Origin: Cryptomeria japonica
Lineage: Eukaryota > Streptophyta > Pinopsida > Cupressales > Cupressaceae
Direction of reading: 5' to 3'
DNA length: 64,000 nucleotides
Assembly: GCF_030272615.1 (NCBI RefSeq)
Contig: NC_081405.1
Location: forward strand, 650,828,920 to 650,892,919
In this document: positions 1 to 12,051 of the stretch, one piece after another
Position numbering within the stretch: the first letter of the stretch is position 1
How the letters are laid out: the number at the start of each line of letters is the position of its first letter
Made by a program: the position numbers and the translations under genes
The notes under the pieces: model-generated
What the model was told of the DNA's origin: nothing
Database searches by the model: none
The model's input: only the letters and a program-made list of their open reading frames with translations

Positions 1-558
1 ATTGTAATATGACTCATATAAGTATAAGATCTTGTAGATCATTTAGGAGAGATATAGATGGAAGGATTATTGCAAACCTAATATGCGAATTGTAAGGCAG
101 ATTTTGGATAAGGGTTTATGAATATTGTAGAGCTTAAACTGGTACTGAACCTAGCATAGTAGATGTTGATCTGAAGTAGTACATGACATTGGATTTGTAT
201 AATCCATTTTTGTAAGTCAATGAGACTTCTTTTGTAACTGAGCAATGAGATCTAGGCACTTGGCCTTCCTGCATGTGCAGGCCCCTATTGTAAATAGTAA
301 TATTCCCTTATTGGCCAGTAAGCGAATATTGTGGGTCACAACTCCCACCGAGGTTTTTCCCACACCGGGTTTCCTCATTAAAATATTGTGTTATGGTGTG
401 TCTTTCATGTTGTGCTTATTGTTCTTATTTTCTGCATTAATTTTGGTTTACCGGTACACAGTTTTGGTATGCTTTTCATATAATAAGAAGAAAATTCTAT
501 CACCAGTCAGATACTGATTCCCCCCCCCCCCCTCTCAGTATCTTTGGGAATCCTAACA
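1..558 (+). repeat. Partial 5' LTR of element A
   Basis: Aligns with 21284-21768, the 3' LTR, over about 485 bases with few differences. Comparison with that copy shows that roughly 230 bases of the LTR start lie left of the window. It ends in CTAACA directly before the primer site, after a C-rich tract at 521-532. Short ORFs here are chance frames. Confidence 0.85.
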
Positions 559-560
559 AT

Positions 561-573
561 TGGTATCAGAGCC
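561..573 (+). promoter_or_regulatory. Primer binding site of element A (initiator Met tRNA)
   Basis: TGGTATCAGAGCC, two bases after the LTR end, is complementary to the 3' end of plant initiator methionine tRNA, the usual Copia primer. Confidence 0.9.
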
Positions 574-629
574 TGGTCCTCTATTTTAAAAATCCTAACA
601 GCTTGAGGAAGGTTCTAACACTGGTAGAG

Positions 630-1705
630 ATGGAAAACTTGAGAATGCAATTGGAAATAGCTCTTTTAGACTATGATGCAGAAAAGGTGAAGAATATCAA
701 ACTTGAAGATGATCTGAAGGCTGCACAGGATATCATTCAAGGACTTCAAGAAAATCTCACTATTGCAAGGAATAAGAGAAGAGAACTTTATGAAAAGATG
801 CAGAATGGTGATGATGAAAAAGTAACTCTTAATGATCTAGTGAGCAAACTGAGACAAGAAAACAATACAATGAAGAATGAGATGCAAGATATGTCTATGA
901 GATTTTTTTAAAGAAATTGAAGATAGAAAGAAGAATGAAGATGACTTGGTTAGAAGACTAAATGATGCTAGAAATGAAAACACAAGACTTAGTCATGAAA
1001 ATGATATGTTAAAGACAAACTTGATGCATACACAAAATGACACAAATGAGCTCATGAGACAAAAAGAAATCTTGTAGAGTAAACTGGCTGCTGCAAATCA
1101 ACACAAGGAGAAATTCAAGAAAAGTTCAGAAGAACTTGATGACATGCTGAAAAATCAGAAACCTAATGGTGATACTAATGGCCTTGGCTTTGAACTTGGT
1201 GAAAGCTCTGGTACTGCAAACAATCATGATCATAGTAAACCAGTAAGACAACCTAATGCTTACAAATTTAATGGGAAATGCTTTAACTGTAACAAGTATG
1301 GTCATAGAGAAAATCAGTGTAGATCTAGAAATTATCAAAACACTAATATACCCACTGGTCAATGTTCTAAATGCAAAAAAGTTGGTCGTAATTCAGAAAA
1401 TTGCATAATGAATGTAAGATGTTATGTTTGTGGAAGATTTGGACACTTATCTAATCAATGCGGAACACATACCAGCTTGCTATTCAGAAAAACAATGTGA
1501 CTTGTTATGCTTGTAACAAAATTGGACATATTGCAAAATTTTGTAGAAGTAAGACATCACCGACAAACAACAAAGGACCCAGCTTGAAAGGTAAAGAAAA
1601 GTTGAAGAGGTAAAGAAAGAATTCTCAAAGAAATGGATTAGAAAGTCATATCAAAATGTTGATAGGAATACTCCTCCACCGGTAGGAGACTCTTCATCTA
1701 ACTGA
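630..1705 (+). pseudogene. Element A ORF1: coiled-coil, zinc-knuckle gag-like protein
   Basis: The start ATG at 630 is chosen because it matches the ATGGAGAAC at the same place in element G. The first ~170 residues are a Lys/Glu/Asn-rich coiled coil; four zinc knuckles follow: CFNCNKYGHRENQC (about 1279-1320), CSKCKKVGRNSENC (His replaced by Arg), CYVCGRFGHLSNQC and CYACNKIGHIAKFC. A frameshift at about 905, a stop at about 1075 and a frameshift near 1475 break the frame. It resembles the C-terminal half of Sirevirus gag (coiled coil then knuckles) but lacks the N-terminal gag-polypeptide domain seen in elements C and E. The likely role is RNA binding and particle assembly for a non-autonomous element; this is inference. 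Confidence 0.75.
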
Positions 1706-2008
1706 AGGAAAATTCTTTGGGGGTTTGACAAAAAATTGAAAAACATGCTAATATACCCTTGGTTCATGGTGAGAAGTTGAATTACTTCTTTACCGGCAAG
1801 ACGTGTTAAGTTTGACTTAACTGGCAGGCATTAAATGTGGTAATTGAATAAAATATCATTATAAAGTAAGTGTTTTGTCTCCTTTTTTCATTCATTGAAC
1901 ATTCAAATCCTCGAGAGCACGAAAATTTCCGAGCGAAGTATCCTTAGCGAAAAGTGAAGCAGTTCATCCAAGCAATCATCCTAAAGGCAGATTGAGGTAT
2001 TTATAACT

Positions 2009-3324
2009 ATGGCTTCTTCATCTGCACCTAAATTTATTGCAAACCCTACTATGATTGAGGTTATCAAGCATCCTAGACTTGTGTTCAAACTGATTCTCAA
2101 AATTGCAAAAAAGGATGATACCCTAGGAGCATTTTCAAAAATACCTAAGGGAGTAGTTTATGTAGAGGATCCTAGAATATACATACATTGTCATATTGAG
2201 GAATTAGGAGATGATGAAATCAAGAACATGTATAGGACTGTAATTTGTGATGTAAATGGAAATATCAAACCAGAACACAAGGTAGTGGAAACCCTAGGTT
2301 TTGTGGATATTCTTAGCATTCCTAATTTTCCTGAAGATGTGATAAGAATAGTCCTAAGCAGAGTCCATGGTGAATTCTTTTGGTTATATTCCATCCATAA
2401 GATCACTAAAGAGGCAGTTAGGGAAGTAACAGGCTTACCCTCCACCGATAGCAGGTGTGACAGAACTAAGAAAGTTTCAAATGACACTGTGATGAACTTA
2501 ACCAGCACAACATTTGACAAAATATCCCTAAGTGTCAATGATGTGAAGGACATCAATGTTAGATTTGTCAGTATGATTCTTGGCTATAAGGCTACACATG
2601 CAAATAGGTTAAACTCTATATCCAACCTATGTATTAAAGTGCATATGACATGGTGAACGACAATAAAAGAATAGATGTGTGTGAATGGATTAAAGATGAG
2701 TTGATAGACAACCTGAAGAAAATCAAAGGTGATAAGAAGGGAACTTTCAGATTTGGAAATCTGCTTGTATGTTTAATGCTATACATTACCAAGGAAGTAC
2801 TCGGTATTGGTAGGAAAGACTTTGGTTTTGATATATCGATAGGAAAGCAACTGTTGGATACATTAAACAACATGGGAGAAGATAGAGAGAAACATATAAA
2901 TGAACATTTTCAAGCACTGAAGGTCAGAATGAAGACAAGAATAAGGTTATCTCAAGAAATTGTTGATAAATATCAAAAAGAGATATGCTTTGTAATTAAG
3001 AAAGATGAAATCTGGATGGAGAAAGTTGTCCCTAGAACCCTTTGGGTAACCAAGATGGGATAGGAGATAGATGATAACATAATTGAGACTTGTGCAAAAG
3101 CCCTCCTTGAAGCACCAAAGGAACCATCTGAGAAAGTGTTTGGCAATGTTGAAACAATTGAGAGTGGCATCCAATCTCAGAAAAGAGTCAAGAAAATTGA
3201 ACAGATAGTGAGGAAAGGTACAAGACAAGCTAAAGCAATTAAGGAAGATGTATTAAACAAAATTTATCAAGGAAAGTGAGTTGGAAGGAAATCAACTGGA
3301 AGCACATCTTTCACCAATTGCAAC
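2009..3324 (+). pseudogene. Element A ORF2, 5' part (unknown protein, interrupted by C)
   Basis: Starts MASSSAPKF at 2009, about 300 bases of untranslated spacer after ORF1. The frame runs to 2656, shifts at about 2650 (VNDNKRIDVCEWIKDEL), meets a stop at 3061 and continues until Copia element C interrupts it at 3325; the remainder is at 18745-20793. Element G carries the homologue (33870-34790 and about 40650-43081). Shared blocks include EDPRIYIHC, LSRVHGEF.WL, TGLPST, VNDVKDINVR, KKIKGDKKGTF.FGNLLVCLMLY and PRT.WVT.MG. The fold is not recognised. The block HGEF.WL...I.....AVTGLPS faintly recalls N-terminal domains of plant transposon-associated proteins (putative plant transposon protein, plant mobile domain), a weak resemblance only. 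Confidence 0.7.
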
Positions 3325-4782
3325 TATTGGCATTTTTAGTAGAAAGAAAGATTGTTGAAGATTATTGATATAACTGAAAAAGGATAACTATCTTTATAAC
3401 ATTATTTTGTCATTGATGTCAAGAAATTGATTTTTTGATTCAGTATGATGTTGCCATATCTTGAGAAGATCGATTTGAAGAGAATTAAGAAGTTGGTAAA
3501 AGACACAGAAAGAATGTGATAAGAAAGGGGAGAAATAAGATATTCAATGGGCAACTATTACCAAGTTAGAATATGATGAGATCATGATGTTTAGATTGTT
3601 TCGATATCCTACATATGTTGTTGATTGTAAGGTTAATACTATACTATGTCACCGAGCAAAGAACCTAGTCGGTAAACCCTAAGGTTATCGATATTGGTTA
3701 ATGAAGGCGGAATGTCTACCGAGTAAAGTTTAGTATTTACCGAGTTATGATAGAGAGCATTAGATGAATACAAGAAATATTTAATGAAGGACAATGATGA
3801 GCTGGAGTTGATTAAATGATTGGTTTGTCGAGCATGAAGTTTGTTAAGGATCTATGGCAATAGAAGATCGGCAGGAAGATCTACAGCACAGATTGAACCG
3901 TAATAACCTTGTGCAAGTTCCAAGAAATGAATGCAAGTCCTTAGGCAAGGTAAAATGTTTTCAGATCAAAGGATGCATTGAACCAAGTCAATATTGAAGA
4001 TCTGATGGCTAAGACTGATCATAGGAAATGTGATCAAGGAAATTAAGCGGTTAGCAATTGTTTATAAATAAGAAATTGTTGATCAACAATGTATGCAGAC
4101 AAGTGTAAGCACAGGGATGCTACATAGTGATTACCAAGCATAGAAGCTTGAAGACCTGTTTGATTAATAGAGTAGGGAGCCCAGTAGAGGGACAAGATAA
4201 GTCCTATGACAAGATTGTTTTGAGAAAATAAGAATCTGCTTTAGCATTTTAGATGTGAAGTTGCAGATATATTTATTACTATTGTTTATTTTGTAAGTGA
4301 CAGAAAATCTCTTAACTGAGTGGACTTAACAGTCTTATTTGTAAACCCTCTAGCAAGGTAACATTCTAAATGAGTGTTTTAAATCCTTTAACAAGGTCAC
4401 TTATAACAAAGTGAAGATCCTAACAGATCTGAGGGAAATCCCTTAACTAGGTCACATCTAGCAATGTGTTTGTAATCTTTAACAGGATTTTCTTTTAACC
4501 GAGCATACTCTAGAAGAGTATATATCTTAGTGGGTCCGAAATCCCACAGTGGTTTTTCCCTATTTGGGTTTCCACGTTAAATTTGGTGTTATATGTGTTA
4601 TGATGATTATGTGTTTATGAGTTTGCTTGTTTAGTAGTTTTTGGTTATATTGCTGAAGTATAAGTTACCGAGGTTGAATCTGTTGATTTTATGGAAGATT
4701 AAGTTTGTATGATTCACCCCCCCCCCTCTCATCTTGTTAGCTATTGTCATCAGTACTTTACATTTAGTATTAGAACTTAACA
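3325..4782 (+). repeat. 5' LTR of element C
   Basis: 1458 bp. Begins TATTGG, a one-base change from the TGTTGG of the 3' copy, and ends CTTAACA. It lacks about 35 bases near its start (LTR position about 30) and a 22-bp tandem duplication, both present in the 3' LTR. Confidence 0.9.
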
Positions 4783-4784
4783 AT

Positions 4785-4796
4785 TGGTATCAGAGC
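4785..4796 (+). promoter_or_regulatory. Primer binding site of element C
   Basis: TGGTATCAGAGC follows the LTR end after two bases; initiator Met tRNA type. Confidence 0.9.
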
Positions 4797-4819
4797 TTTG
4801 GACTCCAGAAGAAAATTTT

Positions 4820-5800
4820 AAAGGTACTTGAGGCAAAGATCTGAAGAAGTATAAAAGGGATGCACCAAAACTGAATAAGTCAAGTTTCTCCACATGGCAG
4901 AAAAGAATGAAGCTGCACTTATCAGGAATTGGAGAATATGCAACATATTATTTGGAGAATGATTACATACCACCAAGCACCAACTCAATGACCTTGGAAG
5001 AGATAAAGGCAGAGCAAGAACATATCCAAGCTATGATTGAAATAACATTAGCATTGACCGACTTAGAGTTTAATGACCTAGAAGGCTGTCATGATGCAAA
5101 AGCAATGTGGACCAAGCTCATATCTGTATATGGTAGTGATGAACATGTCTAAAGAGAAAAAGTAGATAGTCTAAGAGGACAACTTGAATCCATGAGAATG
5201 AATGAAGGTGAGAACATAACCCAATACAGTACAAGGTTAAAGGAGATTGTCAATCAAATTAAAGGATCAGGAGGAACTATTGAAGAAAAGAATGTAACAA
5301 GTAAGTTGCTTAGAACCCTTCTACTTGCTTATGCCATTCGAGTCTCTGCAATCAATGAACTAAGGTCTCTACCAAACATGTCAGTTTCTTTGGATGCTAC
5401 TATTGGTAAGCTACATGCATTTGAGTTAAGTAATTTTGATAACAGTGGGTCTTCGGTAAATAAAGTAGAATATGCATTTAGTTCTTTTCATATTGGTGAA
5501 TCTATGATTACAATGATAGAATGAGTAAGTACCCTAAAGGGAATCATAGTGGAGCAAGTGAAAGATTTCATAAGAACATGGAAGAAGTGCACAAATTGTA
5601 TGAGGAAATCAAGAAGCAAGAAGAGTTTCAAGCACTATTGGCCATAAGGTTACCGAGAGGAAAAGGTAAGTATAAAGGAAAGCTACCTTTAAAATGTTTC
5701 AATTGTGATAAAATAGGACATATGGCTTCTAACTACCCTGACAAAGAATCTAGTGAAAAGAGAGAATACCGAGATAACAGGCAGAAAGACAACCAATACA
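4820..5800 (+). pseudogene. gag: Element C gag (UBN2-type Copia gag, zinc knuckle)
   Basis: The frame is open upstream of the ATG at 4907, reading FSTWQKRMKLHLSGIGEY, the usual start region of Copia gag-polypeptide domains, so the true start is probably near 4820. A stop at 5150 and a shift near 5520 break it. GQLESMRMNEGENITQY is the conserved gag middle. The zinc knuckle is CFNCDKIGHMASNY at about 5695, with the last Cys changed to Tyr. Structural protein of the particle; now a pseudogene. Confidence 0.85.
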
Positions 5801-5964
5801 AAGGACACCGAGACTTCAGAAGGAGAGACAGAAAGACATGCCTAGTACCTGATGAGGAATCCAACGATGATAAATCTGATGAAACTGATACTGAGGAAGT
5901 TGTTTATGTGGCTATTAAAGATGGATCTAATGAAGAAAGGTGTGAAGAAAAAGCCCTAATATCT

Positions 5965-6115
5965 CACATAAATAATAATGATTCTTGGATCATAGACAGT
6001 GGATGCTCACATCACATGAAAAGTGATAAACACAAGTTTGTTAAATTAGAAGACTATGATGGAGGCTATGTAAGATTTATGACAAGCATGAAAAGTTAGT
6101 TGCTACTGGGACACA
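5965..6115 (+). pseudogene. Element C aspartic protease, N-terminal fragment
   Basis: WIIDSGCSHHM at about 5985 carries the Copia protease active site (DSG, with the usual SGCS.HM context). After GGYVRF the sequence jumps, with a frame change near 6078, straight to KLVATGTQTKGN, which in intact Copia elements lies at the end of the protease/linker region. An internal deletion of most of the protease is inferred from that junction. Confidence 0.8.
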
Positions 6116-6119
6116 AACA

Positions 6120-7000
6120 AAAGGTAATACATTTCATCTTGACTCAACTCGAAACAAGTGTCTTTATGATAAGATATATGATACCTGGTTATGGCATAAA
6201 AGGTTTTGTCATGTAAATTTTGATAATCTGATCAAAATAAGTAAGAAGCACCGAGTAAGAGGTCTACCAAGTCTAGAAAAACATGAGAATGCTATATGCC
6301 AAGGATGTCAGATGGGTAAGATGACAAGATCAAGCTTTACAAGTAAGTCCTACGCTTCTAAAGGAATTTTAGATGTAGTACGCATTGATCTTTGTGGTCC
6401 CATGAAAGTTCAAAGTTATTATGGTGATAAATATTTTATATTATTTATGGATGATTACTCAAGGATGATGTCAGTTATGTTTTTAAAAGAAAAATCAGAA
6501 GCTTTTCAAATGTTTAAATGGTACAAGGAAAGAGTTGAAAATGAAACAGGAAGACAACTAAAATGTCTTAGATCTGATAGAGGAGGAGAATTCACTTCTG
6601 ATGAATTTAACTTATTCTGCAATGATCATGGCATAAAAAGACAAGTGTCTACACTGAGAATACCTCAGCAAAATGGGAGAGCCGAGAGAAGAAACAAATC
6701 AATTGTAGATTGTGCTAAAACCCCGATGATAGAAAAAAGGGTACCTCAAACATTTTGGAGAGAAGCAATCAGCACTGCAGTTTACACCCTGAACCGAGTT
6801 CAACTAAAGAAAGGAAATATGAAGACACCATATGAGATCTGGTATGACAAGAAACCTAATGTAAGTTATTTTAAAATCTTTGGAAGTAGATGATATGTTC
6901 ACAAAGATGATAGAAATGGAAAGTTTGATCAGAAAAGTGAAGAAGGAACATTTCTTGGTTATTCTTCTAGAAGTAAAGCATTTAAATGTCTGATCAAATC
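6120..7000 (+). pseudogene. Element C integrase (pre-integrase zinc site plus DDE core)
   Basis: The pre-integrase HHCC module is visible as WLWHKRFCH...CQGCQMGKM (about 6190-6320). The core follows: IDLCGP (first Asp), LRSDRGGEF (second Asp) and RAERRNKS (Glu), all three catalytic residues kept. A stop at 6891, where YVHKDD should continue, ends the long frame. The downstream GKFDQKSEEGTFLGYS block is the conserved region after the Copia integrase. Confidence 0.9.
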
Positions 7001-7028
7001 ATCTAACAAAATAGTAGAAAGTGCAAAT

Positions 7029-7559
7029 GTGAAAATTAATGAATTTGCAGAAAGAAATGATGAAGGAAATTCCAAAGAACAAGAAGATTATGAAGAATTT
7101 GTTTATGTTCAACTGAGAAGTCCTACCGAGAAAGCTGTTGAAGAAAATGAAGATAATGTCCAGTTACCGAGTGATGAAGAAGATCATACAGAACCTACTG
7201 AGCATATATTAGCCAAATATGTCAAAAGACATCATGCATCAAGTCAGATTATAGGAGATAAGGATGATCCAGTGATGACAAGGAACAAACTAAGACATAA
7301 CACATGTCTAATATCTAAATTTGAATCGAGAATAGTAAAAGAGACATTTAACAGTAAAGATTGGGTAAATGCTATGACAGAAGAGATTGATCAAATCAAG
7401 AAGAATGACACATGGACACTGATCCCAAGACCAAAGGAAAAAAATGTGATCGGTACTAAGTGGACTTTTAGAAACAAGATAAATGAAAAAGGTGAGGTCA
7501 TTTGAAACAAAGCAAGACTAGTTTGCAAAGGTTATGCTCAAGAAGAAGGAATAGATTAT
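7029..7559 (+). pseudogene. Element C reverse transcriptase, N-terminal part
   Basis: An acidic linker is followed by WVNAMTEEIDQIKKNDTW and IGTKWTFRNK, the standard start of Copia reverse transcriptase, then a stop at 7503 and ARLVCKGYAQEEGIDY up to 7559, where element D begins. The domain resumes at 15432 with YGETFVPVARLEG. Confidence 0.92.
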
Positions 7560-9149
7560 TGATGGGTTGGTGCTTGGGATAGACTAGCCTAGTCTATGCT
7601 CTTGGATCCTTTCCTTGGATCACCTAGTGTTCTCCTCACACCCTAGGGTCTCTAGGACTTCCCTTGCTTGAGAAATCCCCTAACCTTTCCCAATCCACCC
7701 ACCAATGAGTTGCTATGTTGCTCCTAAGGTCTCGTCTACTCATGAGACTTAAAATCCCTTACTATGGCTAATAAGGGCTAAGGCTTGTTCCACACCTTTC
7801 AAGGTTTTATCAAGGTTATAAAAGGTCCATTTCAAGGCCTTTCCACCCATTCATGTGCCCCCAAGAGGTTTCAAGATTCTAACCCCTTACCGATTTCACA
7901 AATTTGGGTTTTTGCTTACAAAATAGGGCTACAAGGATTAGGACCAATTAGGCCTCTGACTTGGTCCTTTAGGGCTTTCTCTCACAAATGATGCATACAT
8001 AACCCAAACTCCCAAAATAGAATACCGTTCAATTGGCAAGGGCTCAAGGATTTTCTAGGTTTTGGGCCTCCAAGTGGCCGTACAGTGCCTTGGGCAAATT
8101 TTGGGGTTTTTGAGGGTTTTGTGAGGGTTTTGTGGTCTGCCTAGGTCACAGTGAGTGTTTTGTGTTTTATCCACCTTGTCTGGATTGGTGGAGGATACTC
8201 CTTCACACCAATGATGCTTCAAACACTCCTCTACACCTCCTCCAAAGGGTGTACTTTCCTCTATCCAACCTTACCCTCCAAGACCTCTGCAACTTTACCT
8301 CTCCTAGCCGGGGACTGTTCAGTCTCGCCTAGGATTGGGTCTCTTGATGGCCTCCCTGCATTTCCAAGGGCCTTGATTTCTTTGTAGTATGGTACAAGGT
8401 CTGCACTCTCATTCTCCATGGTTTCATGGTGGTTCCACAATGGGGAATGGAGTTATGCAGCCATTTACACAATCCTGTCCAAAACTGGACAGTAAGAAGA
8501 CAATTTACAAACTATTTACAAACACACTCAATCTGCAAATAAACACTAAAAATAATTGCTTGAAATGAAATTATTTACACCATGAAAGACATTCCACATA
8601 TTTTTGGACATATATCAATCCATTAACTTTCTTGGTTGCTTCATTCAACCTGACTGGTAACAGTTTTGTAGTCTCAGTCTGGTCTTTTTGCTAGGGCCGT
8701 ACAATGTCTGACATCCAACCCATTAATTTAGGGTTTGCAAATACTTATACTACCCATACCTCATTTGGTGTGCCAAAATTAGGGCTCTTCATGCACAACA
8801 AGGTTCTATGACCATTTTGGGTGGACAAGTTGCTTGACAACTTTTTAAAAGTTGTCATGCAACTTTTGCATCTTTTGAGCAACTTTGCCATTGTCGCTTT
8901 TCATGATTCCTAAGCCTATTTTGGGCTATCCTAAGGACATTAACATTCCAATAAGGCCTAACACACATTCCAGGCACACTCAACCTCTCCTTCTCAAGAA
9001 ATCACAACAAAACACTAAGGCCCTAAAACTAGGACCTAGTATAGCACATATGAGCTCATGGCTCTTATTCATGTACAATGGCTTCTAAAGAAACATAACA
9101 CCAACAAAACAAAGAAAGAGAAAGAGTTTGGAAGGGTTCTCCTACACTA
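7560..9149 (-). repeat. 3' LTR of element D (left copy)
   Basis: 1590 bp. On the plus strand it starts TGATGGG and ends CACTA, against CACCA in the right copy. ORFs at 7785, 8132 and 8885 recur in the right LTR and are chance frames. Confidence 0.93.
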
Positions 9150-9163
9150 TACTCCCCCTCTGC
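9150..9163 (-). promoter_or_regulatory. Polypurine tract of element D
   Basis: On the minus strand GCAGAGGGGGAGTA directly precedes the 3' LTR, the expected plus-strand primer. Confidence 0.85.
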
Positions 9164-9169
9164 ACACAA

Positions 9170-9889
9170 CTAAGAAAAAGAAGAAGAAATGAGAGCCGGG
9201 TCTATTCCAAGTGTCTTGAACCTGCTCTCCTCCACCCATGTAGCTTCAGATACTGGTTGATCTGCCCATTTCACTAAGTGCTCCATGTAGACCTAGTGTC
9301 TAGTAGACTTCTTCACCCTTGATTCGAAGTTCTTCTCTACTTTAGGCTTCTTCACTTGAGGTAAGGTATTTACATCCAAGTCTTGTAATACCTTAGCTTG
9401 GTTCTCAGTCTGCCCTGCTATCTCTCCCTTGTACATTACCAGATCAGCAACATTAAAGATTGGTGAAGTGGCTAAGTCTGAAGGTAAATCAACCTTATAG
9501 GTGTTCTCACCATATTTTGCCAGAATTTGACAAGGTCCTACTCTCTTCATCTGCAGTTTGGTAGGCTTACCACTTTGCATCCTGGCTTTGCTCAAATGTA
9601 CCATCACATAGTCACCCACCTTGAACTGAACCTCTCTCCTTCTCTCATCCACTTTGGCCTTCAGTTTTTGAGTGGATTCAAGGATGGCCTTCTTAACTTG
9701 CTCTTGAACTTCCTTGATGGTTTGAGTGAAGTCCTCTGCTTGCCTGCTCTTCATCTCCAAAGTACTAAGGTCTCTCAACTCACATACTCCCCTTGGATGT
9801 ATGCCATACACAACCTCAAAAGGGCTTCTACTAGTGGTCCTATTCACATTGTCATTATATGCATACTCTACTTGAGGAATGATTAGGTC
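9170..9889 (-). pseudogene. Element D integrase C-terminal domain and chromodomain
   Basis: MNRTTSRSPFEVVYGIHPRG opens the integrase C-terminal region, and FKVGDYVMVHLSK with the following GPCQILAKYGENTYKVDLP is the GPY/F-type module. A stop at 9296-9298 interrupts the frame; after it EHLVKWADQPVSEATWVEE is a recognisable chromodomain core (aromatic and acidic positions kept), ending at 9170. Chromodomains direct chromovirus integration to marked chromatin. Confidence 0.85.
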
Positions 9890-10420
9890 TCATGTCTGAC
9901 CATATTCCTTAGTTAGACACCTCAACAAATTGCCTAACACCCTGTTGATAACTTTAGTTTGACCATCTGTTTGTGGATGGTAAGCTGAGCTAAATGACAA
10001 GTTAGTTCCTAGTCTCCTCCATAATGTTTGCCAAAAATGACCCATGAACTTGCTGTCCCTATCTGAAACAATTCTTAAAGGGAATCCATGAATCCTAACA
10101 ATCTCTTTGAAGAAGAGATGTGCAACATAGCTAGCATCATTTGTAGTCTTACATGGTATAAAATGACTCATTTTGGAAAATCTATCTACTACTACATAGA
10201 TGCTATCCATACCTATTTTAGTCTTGGGAAGTCCTACTACAAAGTCCATGCTTATACATTCCCAAGGTCTGTTAGGGATCGGTAATGGTTGATAAAGACT
10301 AGCATTGCTTGATCCTCCTTTTGCTCTTTGACACACTCCACATTGCTCTACATACCTCTTTATATCTCTTGGCAACTTTGGCCAATAGTAGTACCTCTAT
10401 ACTAAATCCAAGGTTTTGTT
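9890..10420 (-). pseudogene. Element D integrase, zinc-binding and catalytic core
   Basis: CGVCQRAKG is the end of the HHCC zinc site. The core follows with SMDFVVGLP (Asp), VSDRDSKF (Asp) and HPQTDGQTKVINR, where the usual Glu of the TEVVNR motif is Lys. Losing the third catalytic residue would abolish strand transfer. A one-base change (GAG to AAG) would explain it. Confidence 0.9.
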
Positions 10421-10579
10421 GACTCCAAAGTGTCCACTTAAACTACCATTAGGTTTTTCTTGGATGAGGTTCTCCCTCATGAATCCTCTAGGTACACACA
10501 ACTAGTTACCCTTGAACAAGAGACCATTTTGGAGAGTGTAATCTGCATACTGACCATGGAAATGGTTCTCAAACTCTTT

Positions 10580-11077
10580 TCAAACCTTGTAAGCTGATGA
10601 GAAGTCTTCATCTCCTTCATAGAGGTCTTTGAAACCTTCTATGCCTATGCTCTGCAACTGTAGTTCTTGCACTGTCAACAACTTCCTGCTTAAGGCATCT
10701 GCCACATTATTAACATGCCCCTTCTTATGCTTGATGGTGAAGGTGAAGGATTGGAGGTATTCCATCCATTTCAGATGTCTATTGTTGAGCTTCTCTTGAG
10801 TGTTGATGTAACTCAAGGCTTGATTGTCTGTGAACACTACAAATTCCTTTAGGAGTAGGTAATGCCTCCATTTCTTTAGTGACTGCACTAAGGCATACAA
10901 CTCTAGGTCATAGGTTGAGTACTTCTTCTTTGCTTCATTAAGCTTCTCACTAAAAAATGCCACAGGTCTTCCCTCTTGACTCAACACACCACCTACTGCA
11001 ATTCCACTTGCATCACACTCCAAAGTGAATAGCTTATCAAACGTAGGTAGGCAAAGGATAGGTTTTGTGGCTACTTC
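10580..11077 (-). pseudogene. Element D RNase H
   Basis: CDASGIAVGGVLSQEGRPVAFFSEKL is the start of the Ty3 RNase H, with TYDLELYALVQSLKKWRHYL and FTDNQALSYI carrying the later acidic residues and HVNNVADALSRK closing the domain. A stop or short gap separates it from the reverse transcriptase at 11077. Confidence 0.92.
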
Positions 11078-12033
11078 CTATTTCAACAATTGAAATGCTT
11101 TGTCAGCCTGCTCAGTCCATTTAAACTTAGTTTTAAGGCCTCCTTTGATGGTGTCAAGGGCTGGTGCACATATGCCACTGAATTTCCTCACAAAATTCCT
11201 ATAGAATTGAGCTAATCCATGGAAACTTCTAACCTCAGTTCCTGTTTTAGGTGCAGGCCAATTTAAGATTGCCTCCAGTTTGGTTGGATCCATCTTCAAG
11301 GTTCCTTTAGACACCACAAATCCTAAGTAGACCAGCTCTTGCTTCAAGAAGTCACACTTCTCTAGGTTGATGGATAGCTTCTCCTCATGCAACCTCTCTA
11401 AGACTAACCTCAAATGCTCAAGGTGCTCCTCTTTGGTTCTGCTATAGATGAGAATGTCATCTTGGTACACCACCACAAATCTGCTTGTGAAATCCTTCAA
11501 CACTTCATTCATCAACCTCATGAAGGTGCTGGAGCATTGGTGAGTCCAAATGGCATCACAAGCCATTCATACAATCCTTCTGTGGTTTTAAAAGTAGTTT
11601 TCTACTCATCACCCTCCTTAATTCTTATCTAGTGATAACCTCTTTTAAGGTCTAGCTTGGTGAAATACATAGCCCCTCCTAAACAGCCCATTGGATCCTC
11701 TATTCTAGGAATAGGAAACCTATACCTTATGGTAATCCTATTGATTTCTCTTGAGTCAGTGCAAAGTCTCCACTTACCTCCTTTTTTTTATGCTAGCACT
11801 ACCAGAACTACACATGGGCTAATGCTCTTCTTAATCAGTCCTTGTTCCAATAACTCTTGCACTTGCCTTGCTACCTCCTTATTCTGATCAGGTGTAAGCT
11901 TATATGCAGCCTTGTTAGGTAAGGATGCACCGAGAAAAAAATCTATTTGATGACTTATAGACCTTCTTGGTGGGAGTGTTGCAGGTGTTCCATCACTCAT
12001 TATGTCTTTATACTCTAGTAACATTTGTTTCAC
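11078..12033 (-). pseudogene. Element D reverse transcriptase
   Basis: The N-terminal part (12033-11788: LPPRRSISHQIDFFLGA, NKEVARQVQELLEQGLIKKS) and the palm with VVVYQDDILIYS (YxDD motif) at 11470 are both visible. LGFVVSKGTLKMDPTKLEAI and SFHGLAQFYRNFV are the connection region. Stops and shifts between 11566 and 11788 break the palm, so no active enzyme is expected. Confidence 0.92.
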
Positions 12034-12051
12034 CTCCTTGGGTATCCCTGC

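Noticed and set aside
245-517. 90-residue ORF at the window start
   Set aside because: It lies inside the A LTR; its counterparts at 21636 and 32141 are also LTR frames with no conserved coding pattern.
561-573. tRNA gene fragments at the TGGTATCAGAGC sites
   Set aside because: These are 12-13-base primer sites directly after LTR ends; no tRNA cloverleaf surrounds them. No tRNA or rRNA gene was seen in the window.
7785-9088. Several plus-strand ORFs of 60-80 residues, repeated at 14062-15365
   Set aside because: They are chance frames in the two LTRs of element D.
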